This document shows positions 10,501 to 22,700 of a DNA stretch of 64,000 nucleotides, one piece after another. The stretch lies in contig NC_092613.1 in assembly GCF_047663525.1 (NCBI RefSeq), forward strand, positions 6,163,501 to 6,227,500, written 5' to 3'. The first letter of the stretch is position 1. Each line of letters begins with the position of its first letter. Made by a program: the position numbers and the translations under genes. Below the pieces are notes generated by a model. The model was not told the origin of the DNA. It saw nothing but the letters and a program-made list of their open reading frames with translations, and searched no databases. The DNA comes from Anas platyrhynchos. Its lineage: Eukaryota; Chordata; Aves; Anseriformes; Anatidae.

Positions 10501-12937
10501 ACTCCGAGATCAAGGGCTACACCGTGCAGAAGTCGGACAAGAAAAGCGGGGTGAGCACAGCCACTCCTGGCCCCCTGCTGCCTGGGCTGCTCCATGGGTT
10601 CTTTTCCTTTGTGCAACCTTTCACTGCTCTTTTTTCCCCTCTCAGAAATGGTTCACAGCACTGGAGCGCTGCACCCGCACCAGCTGCACCATATCCGACC
10701 TCATCATGGGCAACACCTACTCCTTCCGCGTGTTCGCCGAGAACGCCTGCGGGCTGAGCGAGAAAGCAGCCGTCGCCTCCGGGGTGGCCCACATCGAGAA
10801 GAAAAGTGGGGACAGGGACAGGGTTTGGGGGTGGTGGGGTGGGCAAGAGGGCTCCTGTCCCCACTGGGGCTTACTCAGCGTTGGGTGGGTGGTGATGCTG
10901 CCTGGGATGAGCCCTGTTGGGTGAAGGCTATGCGTCCTCAGGACAGATGGACAGATGTCCCCTGCCCTCCCTCTCTGCCTCCTTTCTCCTTTGGGGAAGG
11001 CTTGTGCCATGGGCAGACCCCTGGGAGGAATCAAGGAGTGAACATCCCTGGGGTGAGATCAAAGCGGGTCTCTGCCACCTCCAGAGCCTACTTCCAGCTC
11101 CTGTTTCTGTGCACTTCATTTTGGGGATGGAGCAGAAGGTCCAGCGAGGTGCCTGGCCTGGATAAAATCTCCTGCACAGAGCAAGCATCAGGGTGCTGGT
11201 TTGCAGATGGGTATCGCCCCTGTCATCCCCTGGGACTGGGCATGAACGTGGCATGGTTGGATGAGAAGGGGTCTGCAGACAGGGCTGGTGTGAGGCCAGG
11301 TCCTCAAAGCCACTCCAGATGCTGTCTAGCTTATGCGAGGGAGCAGAAGGATTTTGGGGTACCTTGAGCTGAGTTCTTGTGACCATGTGGTGGTCAACCC
11401 AGGGTCCCAAGCTCTGCCTCAACCTGCACTTAATTAATTTCCTAGAAACTGTTTACCAGCCAGAGAAGATCCCCGAACGGGACATGATGGAGCCTCCAAA
11501 GTTCACCCAGCCCCTGACAGACCGAGCCACCACCCGGGGCTACAACACGCACCTCTTCTGCTCTGTCCGGGGCTTCCCCCAGGTCAGTGGCTCCTCCATG
11601 GGCAGCATCACCCCTGCGTGTGGGCAGCCACCAGCTGGGCTCTTGCAAGGTGGCTGGAAGTGTTGGGAGATAGTTGGTCAGGTTGAGTTGGGGTTGAATA
11701 GAGTTGGGGGGCAGCAGCTGTCCAACAGGTGAAATGAGGGCAAACCTGGGGTGTTTCTGCATGTGGAGTGGAGGCTGGCTGCAATTCAAGCTGTGTCCTG
11801 TCTCCTCCTACACAAGGAGAGCAGCTGTGGGTGGTGGTTGGGGCTTCAGAATGGGAGTTCCTGCTCTTCAAATGGCTTCTGGCTGTGGATCCCACCATGG
11901 CCACCAGCTTCAGATGGAGCAGAAGGAGGTGGCTGCATTCTGGGGACGGTCAGATTTCTCATTTCTCTCCCTGCTTAAATATATGTGTATATCTTGCTGT
12001 CTACCAGCCCAAAATCATCTGGATGAAAAATCAGATGGAGATACGGGAAGACCCCAAATACATAGCACTGATCGATCAGGGTGTCTGCTCCCTGGAAATC
12101 CGCAAGCCCGGCCCTTTCGATGGGGGCGTCTACACCTGCAAAGCTGTGAACCCCCTGGGAGAAGCTTCGGTAGACTGCAAACTTGATGTGAAAAGTATGA
12201 TTTGCTGAGGCGAGAGAGGAGCAGCTCTCCCTGCCTGCCTTTCTCTGGCCTTGCTTTCACAGTGCTTCAGTTTGTCCCTGTTTTTGTTTGAGTCCTGGTG
12301 GAGGACTCCTGGGGGGGAGCCTTAGGGCACTGGGCAGCCCTGTGAGGCTGGAGCTTTGGGCTTCTTGGCTTGACAGTCTTGCATCGTCCCTTGTTCCTGA
12401 AATCACCTTCCCACGTTCATGGCCAAAGGGTGGGGAGGGACCCAGAGACTGCAGGGGCAAAGGACCAGAGGTGCTGGTGGAGGCTGGGACAGTCGCTTGC
12501 TCCTCACTGCATCCACCAGCGCTTGTGTCCCAAGTCATCTGCAAGCCACACGTGCCAAAACCGCTTCACTTGCACCTGGGGTGCCCTGATTTATGTCTCA
12601 GGGTCCTGCCCAGGCTTCCCAGCTCCCATTTCCCTGCCTCAGCAGAGCACCCAGCCCTTAATGACAAGCTTGTCCTTGTGCCGGGGACACAGAGCACCTG
12701 GCCATCGCCTAGGTTGGGACCTGGGGTGCTGGGGACAAACTGTCCGGGAGAAAGCAGTGCATGCACGTAACTTCTTGGAGCACGTATGCACAGGGATGGT
12801 GCACATGGGTGTACGTTGGTGTGTGCACATGGGTGGATTTGTCGTGCCCTGGCTCACTTCTAGATGTCAGAGGGGAGTGAGGGGAGGGGAGTTCACCGGT
12901 CTTACATCTCCCATTCTCTCCTGCAGTGCCCAAGTGA
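4278..12937 (+). CDS. MYBPH: Myosin-binding protein H, 10 coding exons
   Basis: This is a thick-filament protein that binds myosin in the A band of striated muscle. Coding exons: 4278-4548, 4680-4814, 6112-6279, 8881-8969, 9890-10085, 10411-10550, 10646-10805, 11446-11582, 12008-12194 and 12927-12937. Together they make 1,494 nt and 497 residues, and all boundaries are GT-AG and in frame. The order is a Pro/Ala/Glu-rich N-terminus (about 1-90), fibronectin III (91-191), immunoglobulin (192-287), fibronectin III (287-386) and immunoglobulin (387-494). That is the Fn3-Ig-Fn3-Ig plan of MyBP-H, which lacks the extra N-terminal domains of MyBP-C. The start ATG has purine at -3 and gives MTGKTAPP, like the chicken protein as I recall it. 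The length is near the human protein (about 477). The family match is very strong. The exact length of the N-terminal repeat should be checked against cDNA. Confidence 0.95.
4680..6279 (+). CDS. MYBPH: MYBPH exons 2-3: first fibronectin III domain
   Basis: Exons 4680-4814 and 6112-6279 build residues 91-191. The domain opens with [20 protein letters not shown], followed by the Fn3 core Trp (TLTWKAP), the Tyr strand ([14 protein letters not shown]) and the late strand [12 protein letters not shown]. The exon 2/exon 3 joint splits the Ser codon of KDGS. The human MYBPH family has the same layout. Intron 2 is 1.3 kb and intron 3 is 2.6 kb. Neither shows another gene. Confidence 0.9.
8881..10085 (+). 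CDS. MYBPH: MYBPH exons 4-5: first immunoglobulin domain
   Basis: Exons 8881-8969 and 9890-10085 encode residues 192-286. The basic stretch [18 protein letters not shown] leads into an intermediate-set Ig domain. Its core Trp is in PQVVWTKND, and the [10 protein letters not shown] motif marks the F strand. [10 protein letters not shown] is nearly identical to the same segment in human MYBPH and MYBPHL as I recall them, so this is a highly constrained part of the protein. Confidence 0.92.
10411..10805 (+). CDS. MYBPH: MYBPH exons 6-7: second fibronectin III domain
   Basis: Exons 10411-10550 and 10646-10805 encode residues 287-386. They carry [15 protein letters not shown], the Fn3 core Trp in ALEWSPP, the [12 protein letters not shown] strand and the [16 protein letters not shown] strand typical of titin-like Fn3 modules. 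The intron between them is only 95 nt. Confidence 0.93.
11446..12937 (+). CDS. MYBPH: MYBPH exons 8-10: C-terminal immunoglobulin domain and stop
   Basis: Exons 11446-11582, 12008-12194 and 12927-12937 encode residues 387-497. The Ig domain shows [10 protein letters not shown] (B-strand Cys), PKIIWMKNQ (core Trp) and [20 protein letters not shown] (F-strand Cys). In MyBP-C and MyBP-H the last Ig domain is the main myosin-rod binding site. The tenth coding exon adds only MPK and a TGA at 12935-12937. Confidence 0.92.
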
Positions 12938-13120
12938 GGACGGGTTGGAGGGTGAGACGAAGAGTGAGGTAGGTCTGGGCTGGGGCAGTGGGTGGGAGGG
13001 AAGGAGGATGGCTCACTCCATCAGGGCTGGGGCAGGCTGGGGTCCTGGATCAGCCCTCGTCAGCTGCTGATGGAGCCCTGCTCAGGGCTGGCAGGACTCA
13101 GGGCTTGTTCCTTTCCCCAG

Positions 13121-13290
13121 GCAGAGGCTGCAGCAGCACAGCACACGGCGATGCTCCCGGCCACAGCCCCCCAGGGCCTGCCCCCTCCCTGGCAGTGCCC
13201 CCGGGGTCCCGCACGTTGGCCTGGCCATGGCATGGCCCTCTCTGGGTGTGTTCTTACCTGTGGCAATAAATCAAGCCCATCTGAGCTTTG
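13121..13290 (+). other. MYBPH: MYBPH non-coding last exon and poly(A) signal
   Basis: After the stop, GAG|GTAGGT at 12968/12969 is a good splice donor. TTTCCCCAG|GC ending at 13120 is a good acceptor, followed by an AATAAA at 13265-13270. A separate 3'UTR exon matches the 11-exon structure of the human gene as I recall it. The junction would sit only 31 nt after the stop, so it should not trigger nonsense-mediated decay. The cleavage site (about 13285) is inferred. Confidence 0.6.
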
Positions 13291-15800
13291 GTCCTCAGCA
13301 AACACCGTGTCCTGCTTGTTGTGGGGTTGGCAATTGGGGTGGGTGTTGGGGTAGAGGGCAAAGAGATGCCGGGGATGCTATGGGGTCTCAGCATCCCACC
13401 CAGCCATGGGTGGAGGAGGCGGTTTTTGAGCCTGTAAGGAAAGGAGCAGATTTATAAAACATGAAGATGGATAAACCAGAAGCAAGACAACGAGGAGGAG
13501 GAGGGGGAAAAGTTTTTTCTGCTGCAGCTGGAGAGTGATCATAGCTGGGGGGGTGGAAAGAAAAAAAAAAAGAAAAGAAATAGCAAGATCAAAACACAGT
13601 CATGTTGATGTGTCTTCATCCAAGAGCAATTTCTTCATCCTCACCAGGGACACAATGAGCCAGCCACACACCGTCACCCTGCCAGCAGCATCTCCTCCCC
13701 AGGGCACGAGGCTGCGGGGTCAGGATGTGCCCATAAGTTATCTGGAGGAGGAATCGGCCCCGTTAGCTACCGATAGCTCATGTGCAAGAAGGCGGCCTCA
13801 TTACTTAGAGCTCTGAGACGGCTCAGGTCAGATGCTGGTTAATAACAGGGAGCCCAGACAGATCCATCAGGGTGAGTGAACGCACTGCTAGCCCGGGGGT
13901 CAGCAGCATGGGGCAGCTCCTCCGTCAGCACAGCCCTCCCGGGCTGATGGAGCCAGCATTGGGGCGAGGCAGGAGCATTCCCAGCTCAGCCGTGGGGTCA
14001 GACCCACAGCCTGCCCTCACACAGACGTCCTGGCTCTCCTGGTGGGCCCTGGCACTGCAAACCTACAGCTAAAACGCCCGGTTCCTCTGCAGCACCCCTC
14101 CATCAGCCCTGTGGTGGGAACCCTCTGCTCCAGGTCACCCAGTGCCCTGAAGCCCAGGGGCTCAGCACCGGCACGGCACTGAGCACTGCCCACACCAGAC
14201 ATCGTTTCCACCATCAGAGGGCATTGTCGGATTAATTTTTATCCCAGCTGATGGTCAGGCTGGCTTATCGAGGCGGCTGGGTGAGCAATGCCACCGGGGT
14301 GGAGGCTGAGGTCCAGCCGTTTGGGCGGTGGGCCAGGCATCCCCACCTGGCCATGGGCACTGGCAGGGATGTTCTGCGCCCCCCGCAGTGCCCCCATCAT
14401 CTCCACGCGTGGCTTTGACTGGGGAAAGATGAGGCTGGGAGTGGGTTGCATGAGCAGAGGGTTTGTAGCCCTGCTGAACAGAAGCAGCATCGCCAAGCCT
14501 GTGCGGTGCTGCACCCTGTGCCCTTTTCTGGCTGTTAGTACAGTCCTGCAGGGCAAGGAGTGCTTGCAAGCCCCCAGGGGACTGGGGAGGGCAACAGCAT
14601 CCACTTTTAGTGAGCTCTCCCGGGAAAGGTCCGGAGGGCATGGAGCGGAAAAATCTGCTAGATGTTGTTGGCTTTTTTTTTTTTTTTTTTTTTTTTTTTC
14701 CTGAAAGCAATCATCCAAATGCCTTTTAATTTATGAGCATCCCAGTTGTGAGGTTTCTGGGCACCTTAGCAAGGATCGGGCAGAGGCATCATTTCCAGGA
14801 AAGCAACCTCTTGCAGAAACAAGCCGCAAGTGGAAAGCTGCCCCATGCTCGGCAAAGAGCAGCCCCAACCTGCAGCCAAGCTCCTGCTGAGCAGTCCCCT
14901 TGGTGCTACCATGGGGCTGCAGCACCCATGGGCACTGCTGATAAAGGATTTTGGGGCTCTGCACCTGAGCTGGGGTTCAGCTCAGTGTATGTCATCAGAG
15001 CTCCCTCCAGGCTAAACGGGGCTGGCTGTGGGGATTGTGTGAAGCCAGCTGAACAGCCACCCACAGACCCCACCCGTAAATCCCACCCATAAATCCCACC
15101 CACCCAAGGTCCTTTTCCTCCCTGCAGCCCTCCAGCCCCTGCAGGAACTTGCTGCAGTCACTTCACCATCCCTGATGTCCCTGGGGCAGGGAAAGGGCCA
15201 TAGGAAGGGTGCTTCCAATGGGAGATGGACAAACAAGGGATGCTGATAAGAAGGGAATCCCCAGTAACTCAGATTAACTCTTCCCACTGCCACTTCAGCC
15301 CTGGAAGAAGTGGGCCATGGAGGTGGCTGCATTCACCCCAAAACCACAGGTCACAAGGGTCTGGTGCAGGTGCAGGGAGCAAGGTGGGAGACGGAGGAGG
15401 CCACTAGGGGCTAGGGGAGACTTGCTTCTGCCTTGTGCAGAAGACACCAGAGAGAAGAAAGAGCCAAAGCCATCAGAGCAGGAGGAGAGAGAAATCACGT
15501 GGAGGGGACACAGTGCCCTGGGTGCAGCTCGCAGGGGTCTGTAGGGAGACGGATTGGGGCAACAAAGGGTGCCCCTTGCTCAGTGTGCTCTGGAGCCATG
15601 CTAAAGGTTTCTCCTCCCCTCTGCAGCAGCCTTGGGGTTGGAGGCTGACTCTTTGCTCCATGGGGATGGTGTGGTCATTGCCCACAGTGCCCAGGCAGCC
15701 CACGGGCCCACGGATGTGGTGGCCACAGGGCAAGGTGCCCGGCACCGCCAGCTGCTCCGAGGAGCCAGAGGTCCCCATCGACGGCAGAGGAACCCCTGGG
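13291..15800. other. Intergenic, between convergent MYBPH and ADORA1
   Basis: I see no gene here. Visible features are a run of 27 T at 14673-14699, a two- to three-copy TAAATCCCACCCA motif near 15076-15105, and scattered GC-rich unique sequence. Short open frames overlap on both strands and have no family motifs. Confidence 0.6.
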
Positions 15801-15818
15801 TGATTTTTATCATTTTAC

Positions 15819-15824
15819 TTTATT
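15819..15824 (-). terminator. ADORA1: ADORA1 poly(A) signal
   Basis: TTTATT on the plus strand is AATAAA on the ADORA1 strand, 285 nt after the stop codon. The region 15824-15960 is AT-rich, with an A11 run and an (ATAAA)n stretch near 15909-15940, unlike the GC-rich coding exon. Cleavage near 15800 is inferred. Confidence 0.6.
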
Positions 15825-16108
15825 TGCATTAAGATAAACCGCGCCTTCGTCTGTACAATTTCTCTTTAAATACTTGGCAACCCTTAAAAATAAAAATCGA
15901 ACCAAAAAAAAAAATATAATAATAATAAAATAAAATAAAATGAGAGGAACAGTGCAGGCTACAATATCAAAACAGTACAATGCTTGTGAATAAATAACCC
16001 CCTGGGCAGCTCGGGGACTCGGCTGTTCAGATTGCACGGGGCTGGCAACTGCAGCCCTCCTGGGTCCTCATCACCCCTTCCCCTGACGGCAGGAGCTCCC
16101 CCCAGCTC

Positions 16109-16742
16109 CTAGTTGACCGTCTCGGCTATGGTGTTGCTGTCGGTTTTGGTGGTTTTGCAGCAGAAGTACTGGTTCCAGATCTGCAGGAAGGCTGTCCGGA
16201 ACTTCTTGATCCTGAAAGCATAAACGATGGGGTTCATGGCCGAGTTGCCGTGGGTGAGGAAGATGGCGATGTAGGTGAGGATGTGCGGCGTCTCGCAGGA
16301 TGGGCAGAACAAGGTGATGCAGTTGAGGACGTGCAGGGGGAGCCAGCTGAGAGCAAAGAGGAAGAGGACCAGTGCCAAGGACTTGGCGATCTTCAGCTCC
16401 TTCCCGTAATACTTCTGGGGGTCGTTGGAGCTGGAGGAGACCTTCTTGTTGAGCTGCTTGCGGATGAGGTTGAAGACTTCCAGGTAGATGAGCAGCATGA
16501 GCAGCAGGGGAGGCAGGACCCAGACGAAGAAGTTGAAGTACACCATGTACTCCATGCTGATCACCGTCTCGAACTGGCACTTGATGACAAACTCCGAGTG
16601 GCTGCCGTTCAGCTCGTGAGTCCTCCGCATCTTGTTCAGGTTGTTCCAGCCAAACATCGGGGTAAGTCCCACCAGGAAGGAGACGATCCAACAGCAAGCG
16701 ATGGCCACTGCTGCCCGCCGGGGTGTCACCACGCTCTTGTAC
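16109..16742 (-). CDS. ADORA1: ADORA1 coding exon 2: helices 4-7 and tail
   Basis: The acceptor is ACAG|GTACAAG at 16743/16742 and the stop TAG is at 16111-16109. The exon encodes residues 114-324: intracellular loop 2, helices 4 to 7 and a short tail ending [11 protein letters not shown] and AETVN. The opposite strand is also open for 175 codons, but only because of the GC-rich codon usage. Confidence 0.97.
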
Positions 16743-19700
16743 CTGTGGAGGAGACAACAACCGTAGGGAAGAATTAAACACAAGCAGGAGATTTGGCCTG
16801 GGGGTTAACACTGCTCTGCGTGGGGTGGCAGTGCCCCTGCAGAGGAGGCAGAGATGCTCCTCACCACCTTCCCTTGGCCTGGTTTCTCTCCATGGAGCCC
16901 CACACTGCCTCCCAGCACCTTCCCCAGCCCCAGGGATGGGCAGAGACCTCCAGGGTGGTGCTGGAGCTCCTGGCATTGATGAGAAGCCAGGAAGTGCATT
17001 AGCGACCTGGCGTATGCCCGTGTGTTCACTCAATTGGAAGCCACCCCCGTATCTGGGGGGGGTCCCATGGCAGCCCACCTCCCACCCGAGCACCCACACC
17101 CACAGCAGCGGGTGGCCCTTCCCTCCTGCTGCATGCTTTCTCCCTGCCAGGCCGATTCCCTCTGTGCCAGGGGAGGAAATCGCCAGCAAAAGCTTCCCCG
17201 GAGACCTGCTGGGTGGAGGAAGCATCCAGCGGTGCTAATGGTCCCCTGGGGCTGCTCCTGGGCACAGCCTGTTTCATTTCCTAATGTGTCGGCCCCATCG
17301 ACAAACCCCTCTTTCCTAATGGGCTGGTGCCAAGGGATGGAGGCAGGAGGCAAGAAGAGCCCCGGCTGGGCTCTGTGCCTTCCCCACTGCTGTGGGCATC
17401 GTGGCGGGGCTGGTCCCAGCTCTCCAGAGCTTTCCAAGCGGGAAGCAAAGCCTGCTAGATTGATTTCCCCCCTGGCCCTCAGAGGAAAGCTTCTCATCGG
17501 AGGCTGGGTGGATTCGCAGCCCGAGTGTTATTACTTTCCACCGGAGGGGATTGAACCAAGAATGTTTTTTTTCTGGCTGTTTGTTGGGTTTTGCAGCAAT
17601 GCCAGTGTTAACCTGGCCATGGGGATTGCTTGGAGGTGGTTGGGGAACTTGGAGCCCCGTCCTGTTGCTCAAAGCTCCCTGCTGCTTGTCTTTAGCCTTT
17701 AGCTGAGGTGGAAAAATAGAACATTTGGGAGCTTTTTAATAAATCTGCCAAGGACCCAAACCCACTCATTCTGCCTCAAAGGGCTCTTCTCAAGACCCAT
17801 CTCATGGGCAGAGTGTCAGGGTGGGAGCAGGATGGAGAGGGGACATCAGTCCCCAGGAGCACAGAGGGTCCGGAGCCTCCTGCCCCCAGTGGTTTTCCCA
17901 AATGACCCCCTCTGGTCTGCAAAACCATTCCCAGCATCTCGGAGGCAGGCAGGTCCCATGGGAAGGAGGTGGCAAGGCAGGCTGCTGTTTCCTCTGAGAG
18001 CCGGAGGGTGATTTATTCCTGGAGGGGAGGAGAGAGGCCAGGAGACCCTGAGAAAGCCAACAAGGCAGGGAGAGCTGGGGCACTGGGGGCCCAAGGGGTG
18101 GTGGGAGAATGCCAGCACTGTGGGATGAGAGAGGGGAAAGGGGGGACCCATGGGAGCAGTGGGTGGCAGGAAGATGGGGAGGTCCCCATAAGGAGGAGTG
18201 CTGGTCCCACATCACCCACATTTAGGGGTTTCGAGGGGGTTCTACTAATTTTGCTGAGGTTCTGGGTGCTCCTCTCCCCCAGAGCTGGGTCAAGAAGAGG
18301 CTGCAGGGTGGCAGTGATGTCTCTGTTGTCCCCAGGCACCCTCCTGGAGCTTGGAGCCAGTACCCAGGCATGGAGCTGCTCCCAGAGCACCCCCTGCATC
18401 TTCCCCTGCCCACACAGCTGGGTCTGGGGAGCGGAGGGAACAGAGTGAGCACTGAGACCCCGGCTTTAGCCACAAGCTGGATCAGAGGATGCAGGATTCA
18501 TGCTTGCAGCTAGAGCAGAGGGGATGGAGAATGGCTGCAGGGGGCCAGCATGGACAGCCCCGGCCCCCCGCAGCTCCAGCACGTGGTGTGCTGTTGCAGA
18601 TGGCTATCAGGACAGCTGCAGAGGTCGCACAGACCTCAGGTCCCAGGGTTTTGTGCAAGCCCACGTAATGCAGAGGGTGTAGCACGCACTCAGCAGAGCA
18701 GCTGCCCCTCAAGCTGCCAGTTGCTTGTCCACCTCCCCATATCAGTGCACGTCCCCTCTGTCCTCAGTGCACCTCCATCCATCCTCATTGCACCTCCATC
18801 CATCCTCCCTGCACCTCCATCCCTCCTTAACCTCCTTAATTCATCTTCAAGGCACCTCCATCCATCCTCGCTGTGCACACAGTCCTCAGCACATCCCTGT
18901 CCTGCTCCCTGATGCACACCCAGCCCTCCTCACTGCACGTCCCTGGCCCCACACACACAATGGTCTGAACCTCTGGACCTTGCCTGCCCCCTCCTTGCCC
19001 TGCTTACACGCCCTGCACCTCTCTGGTGCATCCCCCTGCACATGTGCCAACATCATCACTGTCACAAGAGCCAGAGCCCAAATCAGCAAAACCATAGAAA
19101 TCAGCAAACCCATAGAAATCAGCAACATCTGGAGCTGGGGCTTTTGTTGCCTTTGCTCCTTCAAGCAACAAGCCGAGGGCAGTGATGCCCACCAAGCAGA
19201 GCACCCTGCAGAGAAATGAGCTGGGGGCTCAGGGTGCCCATACCGCCCATCAGCCTTGCACAGGAATGATAAAAATATATAAAATGACTCCAAGTTCCTC
19301 CTCCATACACCCTGTGGGGTCTGGCCATGGGGAACCCATGAAGCTCAGCCACTCTGAAGGCTGCAAACCCTACTGAAAAGAAGGGAAATGCAAGATCCTG
19401 CCCATTGCTTGACCCTGCTGCAGAGTGATTTGTGGGGGCACAAACAGCAGAGGGGCCATGAGCAATCTCTGCTGCTCCCATCATTCTGCTTTGATCATGC
19501 CATCAAGCAAATGCCTTTCTCATTTATCTCATTTTGTATTAATGTGATAGAGATGGAATTTGGGATGGGTCTGGGAGGTAGAAGCACTAGTAAATGCTGA
19601 TAATGGCTTACAATTAATAAATAATTATATTATTATCATTGTCATTTGAACAATTGCTACCATCATTACAATTTTATTGCTACTATTACTTTTATTAACA

Positions 19701-22700
19701 GCTGTGCCTAAAACATCCAAGATAATGGTCACTACCATCATCATACAATTTTGGTTTGTTTCCTTCATCTGTGGGGTTTTGAGCCTGGCCATAATTGCCA
19801 GTTTTCCGCCTGCCCTCCCTCACTGGCGGTATTGGTGCTGTCCCTTCCCCACGGTGATGGGCATCACTCCTGGACACACTGCCAAGGCCAGGAGAAAGGA
19901 ATGTGGAGAGACCACAGCGGTTGTCTGTGATATGCTGATATTGCAGTGAACTGGGATAGGCAGGAGCTTTGGTTTGGTGCAGAACAAGGATGTCTGCGAG
20001 GGTTTGAAAAATAAGACAAAGAGCCAAAATATCAATTATTGATAGGGTGCTGTCTGCATCCCCAGAGGAAGCACAAGTGACAAGTGGAGGCAGAAAAATT
20101 GGTCTGAAAATTAGTCTGATTGAGCTGGAGCAGACTCCTTTGGGAAGAGCCACTGCCTGCCCCTTTTTTGGGGTGCTGCAGGCAAGCTCTTGAACTGTCT
20201 GGCAGTGGGTGGCCCCATGGCCCTCTAACAGCTTTCAGGACACATCCAAAAATGCATGATGAGTGGTGTTATTTGTTGCTCTCCTATCAATTTGACTTCT
20301 GTCCTCGGGTCTGTCCCCAAGATAGATAGGAGGGCCTGTTTCCCAGACCTCTAATCCACAGGTCAATCCAGATCTAGCACTGAGGAAACATCTCCTCTTG
20401 TCTTGATTGAAAAAGACTCAAAGATTCCAGGTCTGGTTTGAATAATCTTTTTTCTTAGTATTTCTCTGAATACCTTTTACACCAGAAAATACTTACAGTT
20501 GCCCTGCCAGCCCTGAGATGCATCTTTGCTGGTCCTTGCTCTGCTAAGGTTTATTGCAGTGCAGTTCCTGAGGAATTAATTCACTAATGAAGGCAGGCCA
20601 TCACTAACGAAATGAAGCTGGAGCCAACATAGTAGGAGGAATGGAGACCAAGCTGACATGAAGATCATCTGCATTATGAGTGCAGCACAGAAGAACGGCC
20701 AGAGCATGTCCTGATCTAATTGAAAATCGCTAGATAAAACCTCCTTGTATCTTTGCTTCAGATCTCTCAGTGTCCTGGAGGCTGCTGGATAGGAAGATAC
20801 TGGGTGTTCGAAGAGGCTCAGAAATGCGAGGCTCAGAAATACAAACTGAGAAATGCAAAGCAGCGTACAGCAAGGGGCAATCTCAGCTCAGGGCTGGATA
20901 TGGAGGTGCAAGGTGGGAAGTGTTGCTGAAGGGACATTGTGTGCCAGAGGGACCCTGGTGACAGCTCCTTATTCAATTCTAAACCTGGCCATGAGAAGTC
21001 ATTCCTTCTTCAGCCTCTTTTCTTGACTATTTTCCTTCTTCTCTTTGGGGAACCCCTCTTTTGGGCTTCATTTATATTAAAAACATTACATTCAAGATCT
21101 TGAAGCTTTTCAAGTATTTGAAAGTATACTAAAATATCTTTAAAAAAAGTCAGCTGGCATTGGCAAAAAACATCTCTTAGCACCAATGTTCCCCTTGCAT
21201 CACTTGAGTGCATCTCCCATCTGTTCACATCCCCCTGTTGCGGTGGTTGGGAGCTTTGTGGCTCCTTGGGATCAGCACCAGCTGCTCAGTTCTTCCCGCT
21301 CCCAACAGCATCTATCCAAAGACCACAGCAAGCCAACTCGAGAGCCCATGTTGTTTGCAAACGTGGCTGGAGCTGCTGGATGAGGTGTAACGGGCTCTCC
21401 CCCCCACCACAAATGTATTTCACACCCTTCTGCGTCATCCCGGCAATGCTGGGGATGGAGGTGACAGGTGGCACCGACACAACCGGAGAGGTAAAGTGAG
21501 AAAACATCTCGCGGGCAGAGGGGTACCAACACCATTTCAGCCCATTGCTCCCTTCTCTCAGGGGAGCCCAAAGAGAGTGTCCTGCAGACAGGGCATTGGT
21601 GCTAGGAGGTGATGGAGCCCCTGTCCTGCACCAAAATGGCCTAGTAGCCTCCATAAGCTTGGGATTTACGATGTCCTACCACAGAGCTGCCTCCTAAGGG
21701 ACCAGAAGGACCCAAGGCGCCCTGTGCACCATCCCCTCCCAGCATGGCCTGTTGGCTGCTCCATCAGAAATTCAATCGGTGGGAGAAACCTGAGGAGTGC
21801 CGGCAGGCCCCTGAGACAAGAGGGGACAGCAGGACGTGGTGGGAGAGTCCAGGCCAGGTGGCCGCGGCAAGGCAGCTTCCAGCGAGCTGGCCTCAGGCTC
21901 CTTGTGTGACCTTGGAGAAGTGATTGAAAGGAAACGAGGAGGAAAATCCCAGCCTGGCACCGAGCCCGTGTTTGTTTGCTGAGGGTGAGCGTGAGCGCAG
22001 CTGGAGGGGGCGGCCGGGCAAGCACCAGGCCACGCTCGCTGCCGGTGGTGTTTTGCTGGGGCTGCAGCCAGGTCCCATGCAGACGGGGCTACGTCCCCAA
22101 AATCTCTACCCGGAACCCCTCTGGCACCCCTCAAGAAGCCACAGCCCAGGCCAGAGCTGCCCAGCTCCCACCAGCACCAGCTGCCCCAGTCTGCAGCACG
22201 CACTGGGACAGCCCACTGGGAGAAGGGGCAGCAAAGGCCTGGAGCTCGGCGCCACCATGTGCTGAAGGAAGAAGCACAAAGCAGGGGCCTGTGAGGTGCT
22301 GGGTCCTCCCTGCTGCTGCTGCAGGACCCCATGTGTGGTCACCACGGCCCCTGTAGCTGGAGCATGGCCTGGGACCAACCCTCGAGACCCAGAAGGACTT
22401 CGTCTCCATACAGTGTCCTCCCCACCAGGCACCACAAGCAGCCGGCGCCTTTCTAGCCCTACAGCTCAGCCCACACATGGGGTTACAGCAGCTCAGCACC
22501 CCAGGCTCAGCACCACCAGCCTTCTTGTTTGAGGACCTCTGCTCCCAAAATGCTTCGGTTTCCTCTGCTGCAGCAGGAGGAGATGGCTCCACACCGCAAG
22601 GCTTCTTAATGCAAACCTGGCCCAAAGCCACCATAAGCGAGGCAGAAAGCATGTGCACGGAGCTTTATAAAGCCGTAAGTGAGCTGTGTGCCTCTTGCTG

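Noticed and set aside
16250-16777. 175-codon plus-strand frame opposite ADORA1 exon 2
   Set aside because: It is an acidic, repetitive shadow caused by GC-rich third positions in the receptor codons.
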